A stretch of DNA of 64,000 nt from Euryodendron excelsum (lineage: Eukaryota; Streptophyta; Magnoliopsida; Ericales; Pentaphylacaceae), in the NCBI GenBank assembly GCA_033060915.1, contig CM065387.1, positions 28,450,001 to 28,514,000 on the forward strand, given 5' to 3'. The notes under the pieces were generated by a model that had not been told where the DNA came from, ran no database searches, and saw only the letters and a program-made list of their open reading frames with translations. Shown here piece by piece: positions 1 through 11,314 of the stretch. The position numbers and the translations under genes were made by a program. Numbering within the stretch: position 1 is the first letter of the stretch; every line of letters begins with the position of its first letter.

Positions 1-121
1 TTCACCATTCACAAGAGAAATATAAGATAACAGCAATGAATGGAGAGACTATTATTTGATTACTATTATTTTTTATGAAAAGCATAGAGTTCTTAAGCAA
101 TATGGAAATGTAAACATTAAT

Positions 122-1464
122 TTAAAGACATGAAATAAAAGGGATAGAAAGAAAGTGGGTGAAAGCACCCCTTTCTTGTATGCTTTTGAAGGGATTCTTG
201 TGTTGTTTAATAGGGCTTTGGGACGATGCACATAACAACATTCCATCTATGATTGGGATATTTGGCCGAGGCAAGAGAAGTAGAGGTTTCTCCCAGAGTT
301 CCAAGTGAATTGGCAATGATGAGGCAATTGTCAGCTTCCTTGATCGTCTTGCCTTCCTTTGCTAGCTCTTTAGTTTCTTCAATAAACCAGTTGGGTAGCT
401 TGTCTTCTTCTAGCTAAATAGACTTGACCCGAGCCTGGGGTTTTTTTGTTCTGGGGTTTGGTTGTGCCTCGGTATTCCTCAAGTGTGCATAGTGGTGCAT
501 TCTTATCACTGAGTTTGGATAGCTCCTGGTCAACCTTCTTGGCAAATTCATCTACGAGTTCGTCTTTAGGGATCGGCACTTTGTGGGGGTTGTACCATGA
601 CCAGGGCTGACATTGTTCTTCATCCCCGCATTCTATTTCTTCCTCATCCTTATAATATATCTCTTGGCATATAGCGAAACAAACCTTGTCGTTACCAATT
701 TTTGTAATGACATTGACAGTGTGGTCTGGCAGAGGATCCGTAGTGGCATTCGAAGGAGGATTCGTTGGTCTTAAACGGATGACCTTGTTATCTATCAAAT
801 CTTGAATTTTATGTTTGAGGGTCCAGCAGTCTTTGGTATCATGTCCTTGGCTGCTTGAATGATATTCGCAGTACGCCTTTGGATTAAAATGAGGTGGCAG
901 AGGATTAAGTCGAGGTCAAGGGGGTATAGGTTTCAAGTATCCCATGGCAGGAGACCGAAGTAAGCTGTGGTTTGTGTACAAGGGATTTTAGTGAAAATTC
1001 TATCTTTTGGTCTTATTCGCCTGGGTGTCCTAGATGACCTAGAAGGTTAAGGATCAAGTTATGGTGTAATGACTATTGGGTCAATGGTTTGTAAATTGAA
1101 GGGGTTTCAATTTTTATGCTTCAAAGTGGGACAATTTCTGGTGTCAGAGCCAAACAGGTGGGACTGGTACTCATAGGATAGACTATAGGATTCAGGGGTT
1201 TGGTTAAATGTCGGACTGAGGGGTGCCGGAATGCGGTGATCGACCTAGGGAGGTTGTTGGTGAGTAGTGGTCGAGGTATGATCTTGGTCCACCCTCTTTA
1301 TCCTTTTCGTCCTTCATGGGTCTGGGCCTCGAGGACTCTGCTTGTTCATGGGTTGTATGGGATACGAGTGAAGAGAGAGTGCATTCCATTTTAGTCATCC
1401 TATGTCTGACTCCTCTCGCCTCAGCTAGTAGTAGAGTTAAGCTATCGAGTGTGAGTGACTCCAT
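122..1464 (-). pseudogene. Degenerate gag of element E1 (Tat/Ogre-type Ty3/gypsy)
   Basis: This is a relic of a retrotransposon structural protein. The N-terminal piece (1464-1204) begins MESLTLDSLTLLLAEARGV and matches the start of the E4 gag at 42948. The C-terminal piece holds the knuckle CEYHSSSQGHDTKDC (about 830-870), followed by an open stretch from 798 to 379 that resembles the E4 gag. A tail at 316-122 also matches E4. Between 1204 and about 800 the frame is full of stops. As in E4, no capsid-like segment lies between the N-terminal coil and the knuckle, so both copies seem to descend from a capsid-deleted gag. Bases 1-121 continue into non-coding sequence resembling 44261-44400 of E4. 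The identification is firm; the exact ends are approximate. Confidence 0.75.
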
Positions 1465-2211
1465 AGGTGTTCCTTAGTTTTCAGCTTGTAACGATTGGGG
1501 GGGACAAGGAGAGGCACCTAAAACCAACAAAAGGAAAAAGTCAGAGTCTTATTTTAACAAGTCTTTATGCAATGCATACCCTAAGGATACCCCTACTCAA
1601 GAGGGAAACTAATCATGATGTATTGGCTCACTTTTGGAGATAGGGGGTTTGCCCCTATATGCAGATACCTTACCATTGATCCGGCAATCTATACTCATCC
1701 TTACATTTATTCATTTGCGGAAAAGGGGTACTTTGAACTTCTGGGTTTAAAACAAAAGAGACAAAGTACAATTTAACAGGGGGAGGAGGAACATTTTTCT
1801 TGGACTTCCGCCTATCTACTCTTACATAAGAAATCCGAAACTACTCTTGAGTCTTCGGATTATTCTTCTTTGGATTCGATGTCGAGAAGGTCGCTAAGAG
1901 ACCTTGCTGATTAGTTGCCCCTTGTCTTCTTGGCAACCCTATCTTTGCGAGCATAAAGGGATTGGGGCCCCTCTTATGGGATGACTTGAAATGCATGGAA
2001 AGATTCCTTAGGGTTACAAGGGAACCCTTAGGGTTTGGGTAGGTTTAATACAATGAAGAGTGAACTAGGTGTCACTCTCTTTGCATGAGAATGCAGTGAC
2101 TTGAGTTATTCTGAAACTATTGTCTTGGGATGAAATATCAAATGCATGAACATGGATGCATAAAGTAAAGAGAGAGAGAATGCATATGTAAAGTAAATGT
2201 GAATGCATGAG
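1465..2211 (-). other. E1 untranslated leader, gag-proximal half
   Basis: Non-coding leader between primer-binding site and gag. Read on the minus strand it aligns with the E4 leader from about 42206 to 42947, including the interval ending just before the gag start. It breaks at 2211, where E2 is inserted, and resumes at 30105. No open reading frame is credible. Confidence 0.7.
2207..2211. repeat. Target-site duplication of E2, left copy (ATGAG)
   Basis: ATGAG immediately precedes the E2 LTR start and is repeated at 30105-30109 just after its 3' LTR end. Joining the two flanks restores an E1 leader that is collinear with the intact E4 leader. Confidence 0.9.
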
Positions 2212-2479
2212 TGAAAGCACCTTATTTTTGACCGCTCAGTAGTCTACAGTCCGTCCAGACTTGTAGTCAAGTCAATATGGACGTATTCCAATCGAAATCA
2301 ATTCTCTAAGTCTAATCATGTCTATTCATCGCTTTGCAGGCCCCGCCAGGCCCAAACAGAGGCAAAATGACCAAAATGCCCTTAGGGGCATTGTTCGGTC
2401 CAATTCCAAATCAGGCACGTCTTTCCGAACACAGTAAGTCCCCTTTCTAATTCCAAACCAGGCGCGTCTTTAGGAAGAC
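2212..2479 (+). mobile_element. E2 5' LTR, first 268 bp
   Basis: Starts TGAAAGCACC, a variant of the family LTR start TGTAAGCACC. It matches the start of the E2 3' LTR at 25316, sharing the E2-specific segment ACTTGTAGTCAAGTCAATAT. It is cut off at 2480 by the E3 3' LTR. The rest of this 5' LTR is missing from the window, lost in the deletion ending near 15862. Confidence 0.85.
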
Positions 2480-3987
2480 TGTCGCGCCCCGATTTTTGGG
2501 GTGTCCAAGGTCTTTTGGGCTCAAACACCAAAAGCACATAACTCTATCACTAGAACACATCCTCCTAGAAGGACAAGTGCGACTAGGTTTGAAAATTGGT
2601 TTGACTAAGGGCTTTTCAAAAAAATAGGAGTCGCCAGCTAACTTGATTAAGGTGAGTTAGGTCACCTAAAACTAATTGTTAATCCTAAGATTAAACTTAG
2701 GATTTTTTGGAAAAGGTTTTGAAAACTCCCTCAAGAGAGGGTTTTTAAGGAAATACGTTGTTTGGTAACCTTTGAAAAGATTTAAACCCTTTTCAAAAAT
2801 AACTCCATTTTGGTCATTTGAAAACAGAAATCTATGGTTCGGGGGTTGGTTATGTGTAAGAAAGATAACCTAAGATCATCACTCTACCCCGCCCTTTCGA
2901 TACTTACATGTCTAATCACCCTTTATTTACTCACTAGAATATCCGGTTACCATTGTCCACTTAATATCCACTTTAGAATTTTGAAAACGGGGTTTAGTCA
3001 TCACTTTTTGGATGGATGATGCATGATGCAAGTTTTTGGAAGAAGTTTGAAAATAATAGGGGTTTTGAAAGAGTTTGGAATAGGAACTTTGAATTGATTA
3101 GAATTTTTGAAACAGGGATTGGAGTTGGAATAAAAGTTATGACCGCACTATTTTAGGTTGCCTACGTATCTCATTTGGCAAGAATCAGGTCATTCGTAGT
3201 TCGGGCAAAAGCCCAATGGAAAATAGGCGCATTAGGGCCTTTGGAAGGTTTGAAGACACTTGGAGGTCTTTGGAAAAGTTTAAAACACTTTGGGGTCATT
3301 GAAAAAGTTTAAGACACTTTGAGGTCTTTGGAAGTTGAAGACTCTTTGCGGTCTTTGGAAGTTGAAGACTTGAAATTGAATGGTGGAGTGTTTTGAAAAT
3401 GTTTTTGGACCAACTTAAGGGAGTTTTGAAAAAATGCTTTGGCATGACTCAAGAGAACTTGAAAGTGTTTTTTGAAGTCTTGTTTTGAAAACCTTGGAGG
3501 CATCATTTTAGAATGTATTGGTGAATTAGTTTTTTAAAGTGGTTCTTGGAAATGGCTAAAGATTTAGAATCCTAATATGGACAACCATGGAGGTTGTTCT
3601 TGATATATCACTTGTCCTTGGAATCCCTAACCATGAGAAGGCTAGGGACACCTTAAGTTTGTCACCTTTTGAGAATATTTTTGGAAATGCCTTGAAGATG
3701 GAGTGTAGGACCGTTTGAAGAATTTATAGAGTTGGTTATTTTTTAAATTAAGAGAGTAGGAAGTTTTGGGAAAAATAGGTTATGAGAATAATTTAAAATT
3801 AAGTGGTCATTTAGAAAAGGGTTCAAGAGTTAGAACCTTGAAGTGTACTAACCTAGGTTGGGTTGGCCTAGCGTTAGGGGTGACCTAAGGTTAACTAACT
3901 AGGGTAGGGTTAACTTAAGGTTAGAATGACCTATGGTTAACTAACTTGGGTTAGGTTGACCTAGGGTTAAGATGACCTAGGGTTGGT

Positions 3988-4137
3988 CAACTAGGGTCAA
4001 GTTAACCTAGGGTTTGGACAACTAGGGTCAAGTTTACCTAGGGTTGGACAACTAGGGTCAAGTTTACCTAGGGTTGGTCAACTAGGGTCAAGTTAGCCTA
4101 AGGTTGATCAACTAGGGTCAAGTTAACCTAGGGTTAT
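3988..4137. repeat. 30-bp tandem repeat in E3 U5
   Basis: Five units of 30-31 bp start with CAACTAGGGTCAAGT at 3988, 4019, 4049, 4079 and 4109. Looser GGTTAACCTAGG-type units extend left to about 3850. This array is not seen in the other LTRs here. Confidence 0.85.
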
Positions 4138-5390
4138 ATTGGAGAATGGTTTTGAAAGTTGTTTTGATGCATTCTTGGAAAGAGTTTTGAAAACAAAACA
4201 TGACATACAATGGACTTTAGTTGGCACTCTTTTTGGAGATCATTTCCACGAAAATTTTAACTCTAGCCAAGAGTATGGTTTATATGGTTGGTGATTGGAG
4301 ACCATTCTAAGGAAGGTTTCCTCATGGCCATTATAACCTTTATCTTGACAAGAATGGGGGTTTAAAAAAGAATCAACATAATGATGGCAATTTTTAGAAA
4401 ATCATTTTTGATGCAAAGATGGAGATGATGCATTTTTGAAAATCATCTTTTGAGAAGGATTTTGAAAACCATTTTTCAAGGGGATCATTCCATCAAGAGA
4501 GGGTTCATATGACCAAACAAAAGGGAGACCACTCCAGAGAGGGTTCCATAGAGCCATTCCAACCACTACACTTAAGAGAATGGAAATCTTTGAAAATTAG
4601 AGAATTAGAAAGCAGCCCTTATGCAAATTAAAATGTCATGATACCAAAATGAAAGCTACGGGATTAGTAAGAGGTCTTCTAAGGCATAATTCCTAAAGTC
4701 TCATCCTACACTTCAAGGGGCCAACTCTTAAAATAATTCTTGAAAGAAATATAGAGCTTAGAGATGACATGAAAATAAGAGCAATGTAGGCATTGTAGAG
4801 TATGAAAATAAGCATAAAATGAAACCAAGCATGCAAAACATGATCAAAATAGTGATATGCAAAGGGGGTCATGATTACATACAAGGCTTTTAGGCTACGC
4901 CACATAAACAAGGGGCTCTTAGGCCATACCATCTTAAAGTGGGCTAGTGAGAGATCCCCCTACACGGTGGCTCTCACTTGCTTTCCTCTAGGCATGATCT
5001 AAGAGCCCTCTTGGCTCAAGCATGCAAGAATGGGGGGTTGAAGATGGGGGTTAAAATAGAGAATAGCCTAAGTAGGCTAGAAGGGAGAAGAGAAGAATGG
5101 GGAAAGATACAAATGTAAAAGGGATACCACCTTTTGCCTTCAACACACTTGTAGTCTTCAAGGGATGCTTTGATTGGAGCTTGAATGACTTCAAGAAGGC
5201 TTAGAGGGCTGGTAGGGAGTGTTTAATGGTGTATAAGGCTTTACATGTGAAGTATATAGGCTTGGGGATGATGGAACCTAAGCTAAGTGTTGGAGGGATG
5301 AAGTGTGTATAGAGATTCGCAGTTCTGGAGTGACTTCAACAGGGCTTCGCATCAGAAATTGGAGTTGGAATATACAAAGGGGGAGGCCTC

Positions 5391-5398
5391 TATTTATA
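5391..5398 (-). promoter_or_regulatory. TATA box of the E3 LTR promoter
   Basis: TATTTATA on plus is TATAAATA on minus. It occupies the same place, just downstream of the promoter palindromes, as TATAAATA in the other LTRs. Transcription would start near 5360 and run leftward. Confidence 0.65.
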
Positions 5399-5417
5399 GG
5401 CAATCTGGAATAGGCCT

Positions 5418-5476
5418 GGCGCATGTGCTACATGCGCATGGCTAAAATTTGGCCTTGCGCATGTAGGACATGCACA
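5418..5476 (-). promoter_or_regulatory. Two promoter palindromes of the E3 LTR
   Basis: Unit 5418-5438 has arms GGCGCATGT and ACATGCGCA around GCT. Unit 5456-5476 has TGCGCATGT and ACATGCACA around AGG. They lie 20-80 bp upstream of the TATA box on minus. The matching position in other LTRs carries GGCGCCACT...AGTGGCGCC, so the sequence differs but the dyad is kept. Confidence 0.7.
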
Positions 5477-6713
5477 GGTATTGTTCCATTGCCAGAATGA
5501 CACGTGGCACCCTATGTACTGGTTAAATGTCGATCGTTGATCGAAAGTCGGTCGATCTGATCAAAATTTGAGTGCATTTAGCATACGCTCCATCACTGGG
5601 AAGGTTCATTTGAACTTTGCCTCGATAATTGAGTCAATCGGGAAGGTTTCGGGGGAATCGGTCGCCCTCGGGATATCCTCCCAACGCGTCCAATGAACTT
5701 TCATGTTTTCAGAAAGTTTGAATTATGTTTGGAAGTGTGGGATATCATCTTGGGAAGTGTGCCAAAAAGGTCACTTTTGCGGAGCGTCTGTGATACGCTC
5801 CGGAGGTGTTTGAAAGTGGCTATTTTCATTTCGTTTGATCGGGGCCTTCGGGAAGTGATCCTTTCGATCGGACCGTACTGATGGAAAGTACTCTGGAAAT
5901 ACCTTCGGGAATTCCCAGATTTACACATTTCTCAAGTCATTTGACAGTGCGTTCCGATCAGGGAATTAGGGAAAAAGTCAACCTTAGCGGAGCATCTGCG
6001 AGACGCTCCACGGGTTGCTAAAAGTTGTAATTTTTGCACCATACGATGGAGGGCTTCAGGAAGTGATCCATTCGATCGAGCCGTATCGATGGAAAGATCT
6101 ATGGACGAGCTTTCGAGAATTCCCTGATTTACGCATTTCTCAAGTCAGTCGACAGTGCGTTATAACTAAGGAATCAGGGAAAAAGACAATTTGGGCGGAG
6201 CGTCTATGAGACGCTCTAGGGAACTTTTATCGAGTTGTGTGAGCTTAGTGTTGTAGGGTCCTCCTCGGGTTAAACAATGGCATGTAGTGAAACCCTCTGC
6301 TCGAAATCCCAAGGCCAGTGCTGTTTCAGGGCATATTTGGGCTTCCAGGGGCAAAACGGTCATTTTGACCAGGATCGGCTGGAAGTGGTCAGGAACAGTT
6401 CGATGTGTTGTGTTAAGCGTGTAGGGTTGTTCAAAGATAGTTTTGGGAGAGTCTTTTACCGTTCGGCAAGGTTTGTGCAGTGTTAAGGTGTGCAGGGGCA
6501 AAATGGTCATTTCGGCTGGAGTGGGTCGGAATAAGACCGAATTTGGACCAAATGGCGTGCGGGGGACACCTAATGGTTTAACAACATTTTGGAAGGATGG
6601 ACTTATCGTTTTGAGGGATTTTGAACTTTCCCAAAACGTACCTGGAGGCCCAAGGGGCAGGTTTGGTCTTTTTTCACTGAGTCGGGCTAGCAGGCGCCGG
6701 TGTTGACCTAGGT

Positions 6714-7045
6714 GTTGGTTCCCGAGACCGCCCGGTCTCGAAAAACTACCTGTGCGGTGTTGGTCTGCAAGAACGCCCGTTCTTAGGGAGCTACCTGTAG
6801 GGGTGGTGTTGGTTCCTACAAACGCCTGGTCCCAGAAAGCTACCTGAAGGGTGATGTTGGTCTCTAAGAACGCCCGATCTCGGAGAACTACCAAATGATG
6901 GACATTCTACATTGTCGGGCTAGCAGACGTTAGAAGTGAACCATCTTGAATTTGATGAGGTGTTGACCCCCGAGATCGCTCGACCCCGGGAAGCTACTTG
7001 GATGGCGTTGGTTTCTGGGACCGCCCGGTCCGGAAAGCTGCCTGG
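6714..7045. repeat. About 47-bp hairpin repeats in E3 U3
   Basis: Units begin GTTGGT near 6714, 6759, 6808 and 6855, with further ones near 6962 and 7007. The core is a stem around a GCCC loop: CGAGACC/GGTCTCG, AAGAAC/GTTCTT and GGACC/GGTCC. Other units are imperfect. Confidence 0.75.
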
Positions 7046-7215
7046 AATAATGGTGCTTATGGCTCCAGCGAGTCTTTGTGGGTCCGAGAAGCGACTAGTT
7101 GGTTGGATTGGAGATTGTAAGGTTCATCTTGAACCTGCATGTGTTGTGATGTTGAAAACCGAATTCGGTCGGGCAGGAGATTGCCGAACGGGCAAAAATG
7201 GGGTGCTTACAGCTT

Positions 7216-7228
7216 CCCCTCTTTTTCT
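7216..7228 (-). other. Polypurine tract of E3
   Basis: Minus strand reads AGAAAAAGAGGGG, four bases from the LTR edge. The same tract precedes the E4 3' LTR at 49357. It would prime plus-strand DNA synthesis during reverse transcription. Confidence 0.85.
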
Positions 7229-7548
7229 GGCTTTGTTCGCCGAAGGTAGAAAAATAACAAAGTAAGAATCCCTTTTTGGTCGCGAGGCTATCGAAGGGAC
7301 GATGTGCCAATGAATTTGGAATGCTTCGAAACCTCTTATGGGTTACTGGTCTGGAAGATCTTGGAATTAGAAAAGTCTTAGGCCTAGGTTGGGAACCAAG
7401 TTGCCAGCTTGACACAGTTTGGTCCAGGGCAACTGATTCCTACCAATGAAAGTTAAAGGCTCGACTTTTGGCTTTCGACAAAGCCTTAAGAGCAAATTCG
7501 GATTTTTGGCAGTTTGAAACTGATTTTGGCAGGAAGCAGGAGGGCCGA

Positions 7549-7644
7549 GCGCATGTAGCACACGTGCATTTGGTGATGTAAGCCTTACGCATCTAATACA
7601 TGCGCCAGTTTGATTTTTGTTATGGCGCGTCTGCTACATGCGCC
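7549..7644 (+). promoter_or_regulatory. Promoter-region palindromes of the E3 antisense gene
   Basis: Three degenerate dyads: GCGCATGT-AGC-ACACGTGC, ACGCATCT-AAT-ACATGCGCC and GGCGCGTCT-GCT-ACATGCGCC. They match the unit type in the E3 LTR promoter rather than the GGCGCCACT type of the other elements. They lie between the polypurine tract and the predicted first exon of the plus-strand gene at 9434. Confidence 0.55.
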
Positions 7645-7854
7645 AGCCCGTGGCCATTAAAACAGAGCAGGTTCGCGTTTTGCTCACTGCGTCTTTGATT
7701 TTTGGTTGATTTCAGAATTTTCTCTGAAGGATTTCGAGGGGTTTTACTTAGGAATCGTTAGGGGAGTGTTGGGAGACATTGGGCACGTGCCGAGGATCGT
7801 CATTGTCGCTGGATTCTTGTCGGAAAGCCTGTTTTTCGCCGAAGAATTTCATAG
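7645..7854 (+). other. Predicted non-coding first exon of the E3 antisense gene
   Basis: Ends ATTTCATAG before GTTAGTTTTC. The downstream text is similar to the donor regions in E2 (24852) and E4 (48909), which read GTGAGTTTTCAAATTT on minus. The transcription start is not visible. The exon is inferred from comparing the three elements. Confidence 0.4.
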
Positions 7855-9433
7855 GTTAGTTTTCTTGAAACTTGTCAATTTCGATACGTTTGCTTTCATT
7901 TTTTGCATATGAACAGTGTAATCCCATGTTTTAGAACGTTTAGAATGCAATGATCGGATTGTTTTTGTGATTTAGTGGAGTTTTGAGTGTGTTTTGGATG
8001 ATATTGTATATTTGTGAAAGAGGGTTTCCTGCAAGACTCGAAAAATTGCCTCTACAGGCTCGGGCATTGACCATTTGTGTGTGATTTTTGCACCGAGAAC
8101 CTTAGAAAAATGTGTAAAACAAACGTATGAAGTTTTGAAATTTTTTAAAAAATTTTGAATTTTTGTAAATTATGAAAAATAGGAAAAATTAAAGAAAATT
8201 AGAAAATGGGCCCTGTTAAAGGTTGAAAAATCACAAAACATTTTTAGAAAATTATGGTGACACGCTTGAACGTTCTGGAAATTTTTGTGAAATTTTGGAA
8301 ATAAAACTAAGACCGAAAAATCTTGGAAGCTGAAGGAATTGTCCTAAAATTTGTATTCGAGGATAAAGCGTGTGTCATGGGGGTGAGATTGTTTTGATTG
8401 ATGTGGTGGGAAAATTTGGGATTGTTCTGGGCTGTGTTTGTGACTTGTGAAATTTCGGGGTAGTGACTTTTTAAGGTGAAACTTTGTCGAAAGTTTCAAA
8501 AATTTTAACACTTAGCTTTAAAACCTTTCGGTAAAGCAACTCCTTTTGAGAAAGAGGCTTTTGACGGAGAAAGCTCGGAGAACCACGATTTTAAAGAAAT
8601 TTTTGGGAGTGGGATTTTTGAATGAGAAAAGCCCCGGGAAACTATTTTTTAGAAAACTTGAAGAACAAGGCTTTTCAAGGTGAAATCCCAGGAAACCATT
8701 AATCCTTGAAATGGGGCTTTCTGAAGGAAAACCTCAGAAAAGCCGTAAATATGTTGGATCAGGGCTTTTGAAGGAAAAAGCCCAAGAAACTAGTTTGAAA
8801 TTTTAAAACAGGATTTTTAAGGGGAGAACCCGAGAAACCGGTTTTGAATTTTGAAACCAAACTTTTTGAGGAAAAAGCTCGAACATTGTTAAAAAAATTT
8901 TGAACCAGAGTTTTTGAAGGAGAAAACCCGAGAAACCTGTGTTGAATTTGGGAACCAAACTTTTTGAGGAAAAAACTTGAAAACCATTACAGAATTTTTG
9001 AACCAAGACTTTTGAAAGAGAAAACCCGATAAACCGGTTTTGAATTTTGGAACCAAACTTTTTGAGGAAAAAGCTTGAAAACCATTAGAGAATTTTTGAA
9101 CCAGGGTTTTTGAAGGCGAAAACCCAAAAAACCAGCTTTGGAATTTCAAAGCCAAACTTTTTGAGGCAAAAGCTTGAAAAATCATTAGAAAATTTTTGAA
9201 ACGAGGCTTTTAAAAGGGAAAGCCCGAGAAACCGGCTTTGAAATTTTGAAACCAAACTTTTTGAAGGGAAAGCCTATCAACCCTTAGAAAATTTTTGAAA
9301 TGCGGCTTTCGCCCTTCCACTTTTCTTTTTTTTTTCTTTTTCTATTTTTTTTGTATATACATTAATGCATTTACCTTTGCACTTTTCACATATGATGACT
9401 GATTGATCCTCTTGAATGTTGTCATTTTTCAAG
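7855..9433 (+). other. Predicted intron of the E3 antisense gene
   Basis: Starts GTTAGT and ends TTTTTCAAG directly before an ATG at 9434, at the position where E2 and E4 have TTTTCAG then GATG. It is AT-rich with no coding ORF. It is longer than the 890-bp equivalents mostly because of a 98-bp repeat array. Confidence 0.45.
8757..9290. repeat. About 98-bp tandem repeat in the E3 antisense intron
   Basis: The segment CCAAACTTTTTGA recurs at 8857, 8955, 9053, 9152 and 9252, spacing 98-100 bp. Each unit also has an AAACCCGAGAAACC-type segment. Earlier decayed units reach back to about 8500. Confidence 0.85.
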
Positions 9434-11314
9434 ATGTCGAAGGCCAGAGGCGACGGTCCGGACAGGAGGCGCCACGGGAAAGCACCACGAATAGAGCTCA
9501 AGGAGGGCAACGGTAGTTGGGGTAGCTCAGCAGAGGTAGCAGCAAGAGCAGTCCCTTCACCCCGGGAGTGGGAGCGGAAGAGGGTGATGTAGTCATGTCT
9601 CGACTCTAGGCTTGGTACGCCAGTTATACTGAGGAGGAGCGGCAGATTTTTTTGTAGGGCTTTTGGGTATCTAGGATCGCTTCTTTCCATGAGACAGATG
9701 TCAGGCTTGGTTGAGGCCTCGACCAGCTTCTGATGCCCAGAGCTGTGTTTATTCCGTTTTAGTGATTTTGAGATGACGCTGACACCTCACGAGTATAGTT
9801 GTTTGCTGGGTTTGAGGAGTGGCCAGGAGGGTATAGTAGGCCTAGACTTCCCCCGGGGCTTTATGTCTGTTATTTCCGGTCAGCTGGGGCTTAGACGCCA
9901 GGCTCTGGATTTGGCCTCTCACCCTGCTTTTTTGGCACTGGAGGTGGGTTTTTTGTTGGATCACTTTGAGTTTTGTACTGGTCACACTGCTCATTCTGGT
10001 GTTTGGCATACTTCCACGGAGTGGCCCATTGCTCGGATGAACGCGCTTGCCCTTATCTTGTTGAGTCTTCTGGTGTTCCCTCGGGGGGATGGTCGGGTGG
10101 ATGGCAAACTCTGTTCTTTGTTGTTGTCGATCCGTCAAGAGTATTCTTATGCTTCGTTAGCTGTGGGTGAGACATATGTGAGTTTTTTGCCGTTTCAGAG
10201 CGAGGAGGACACCTCTTTTAGGGGGTCTCGGCTCCTTTTTCAGCTGTGGGCTCTTGAGCACTTATTCATTCATCGCATTACCTGTCACATATGGTATTTG
10301 GAGGTTGATCCCATTTGTGCTTTAGTGAGGTCTCAGTAGGAGATTACTGATAGTGTTGAATGCCCCGGTTCCCAGATGGCATGGGTGGTATGTCTTTAGA
10401 CGAGGCGGTCTGATTTGGTTCAGTGGTATGTGGGTTTATGTAACGTTGATTCACTATGGGTACAGACTTCGAGTCAGGTTTTTATCCCTTTGATTGGCTT
10501 GAGGGGTGTTGTGCCTTTTTTTGGCATTTGGGTCCTCCGTCAGTTGGGTCGGACGCAGGACGTCCTGTATACTGCTGTGGTGACAGGGTATCCCGCTTAT
10601 TTTGGCGACAAGGTTTCGCGAGGCATCGTGACTGAGTTGACAGGGTTGTGGTAGACTTTTGAGGCGTATGATACTTCGAATTGTCCTTTCTCTTTCATTC
10701 CGATAGCCACTATTGATTACACCAGATGGTTTCGAGAGTATGTTTTGGGGAGTGCCGCGGTCGGGGAGTCGCCCTTGCCTCCGGTAGGGTATACTGATCT
10801 TTTGGCTATTGCTACCATTAGGGCGAGGCGCCTACGGAGACTTTATCACGCTCGTATGTGTGAGTTAGAGACTTAGCTGGAGACGAGCAGATGTCGAGTA
10901 AGTGATTTAGAGAGACAGTTGGAGGAGGTATCCAGGGTGAGAGACTTTCCTTTGGTTGATGTTTTCTGGGGACTCAGACGCCCTCGGGGATCCCGAGACA
11001 CTTCCTCTTCAGTGGAGATCGACCCGCGGGACGGGTTCATAGTCCAGTTGAGGGACATGGTGCACACCCTTTTGTAGGAAAAGGATCGCCTCCTTGATCG
11101 ATGTCAGTGCCATAGGTTGAGCCAGTTATCGACTTCTTCTTTCGGGGCTTCTACCAGTGCCGGCCCTTCTGGGGGAGGGTTGGTGGTGCCGCCATTTAGC
11201 AAGCCCGATCCCCTGCCTGCTATCTCTAGTCCTGTGAGTCTTGCCACTAGGGGCTCGGATGAGGATTCTTCGGATGGAGATATGGATCGATACATCATAG
11301 TCCCTCGTCCTTGA
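9434..11314 (+). pseudogene. E3 antisense gene: plant-mobile-domain/DUF7745-like protein, broken
   Basis: Encoded opposite to E3 gag-pol, downstream of the integrase end. The segment FRFSDFEMTLTPHEYSCLLG (about 9750-9810) is typical of plant mobile domain and DUF7745-like proteins carried by plant transposons; family placement is from memory of such motifs. A coiled-coil-like stretch (about 10850-11110) and an acidic tail ending MDRYIIVPRP follow. From 9740 to 11314 the frame is continuous apart from TAG stops at 10337, 10397, 10652, 10874 and 11075. Before that, frames shift near 9.59 and 9.75 kb, with TAG at 9607 and 9655. The E2 copy at 22299-23962 is homologous end to end. Its function in retrotransposons is unknown. 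Confidence 0.65.

Larger units (their letters stand above)
2480..7211 (-). mobile_element. E3 3' LTR (4732 bp)
   Basis: In plus coordinates it runs from TGTCGCGCCC to GGGGTGCTTACA, the reverse complement of the family termini (TGTAAGCACC ... GCGACA). A polypurine tract adjoins its right end at 7216-7228, which marks it as the 3' LTR of a minus-strand element whose body lies to the right. It contains a TATA box, promoter palindromes, a 47-bp hairpin array in U3 and a 30-bp array in U5. It belongs to a different subfamily from the E1, E2, E4 and E5 LTRs. The five bases before it are AAGAC; the partner duplication was lost with the 5' end of E3. Confidence 0.9.

Noticed and set aside
3988..4137. 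Telomere-like CCTAGGGTT motifs
   Set aside because: The unit is 30 bp and contains TAGGG only in part; no run of TTTAGGG. Ordinary minisatellite.
6166..6894. 242-residue minus-strand ORF in the E3 LTR
   Set aside because: It lies in tandem U3 repeats with no domain or conserved counterpart; open by composition.
8803..9185. Minus-strand ORFs with repeated FSSKSLVPKF-like text
   Set aside because: Product of the 98-bp A/T-biased array; the unit length is not a multiple of three, so no constant protein repeat is kept.
9277..9690. 137-residue minus ORF overlapping the E3 antisense start
   Set aside because: It spans the splice acceptor and N terminus of the plus-strand gene; no homologue on the equivalent strand of E2 or E4.
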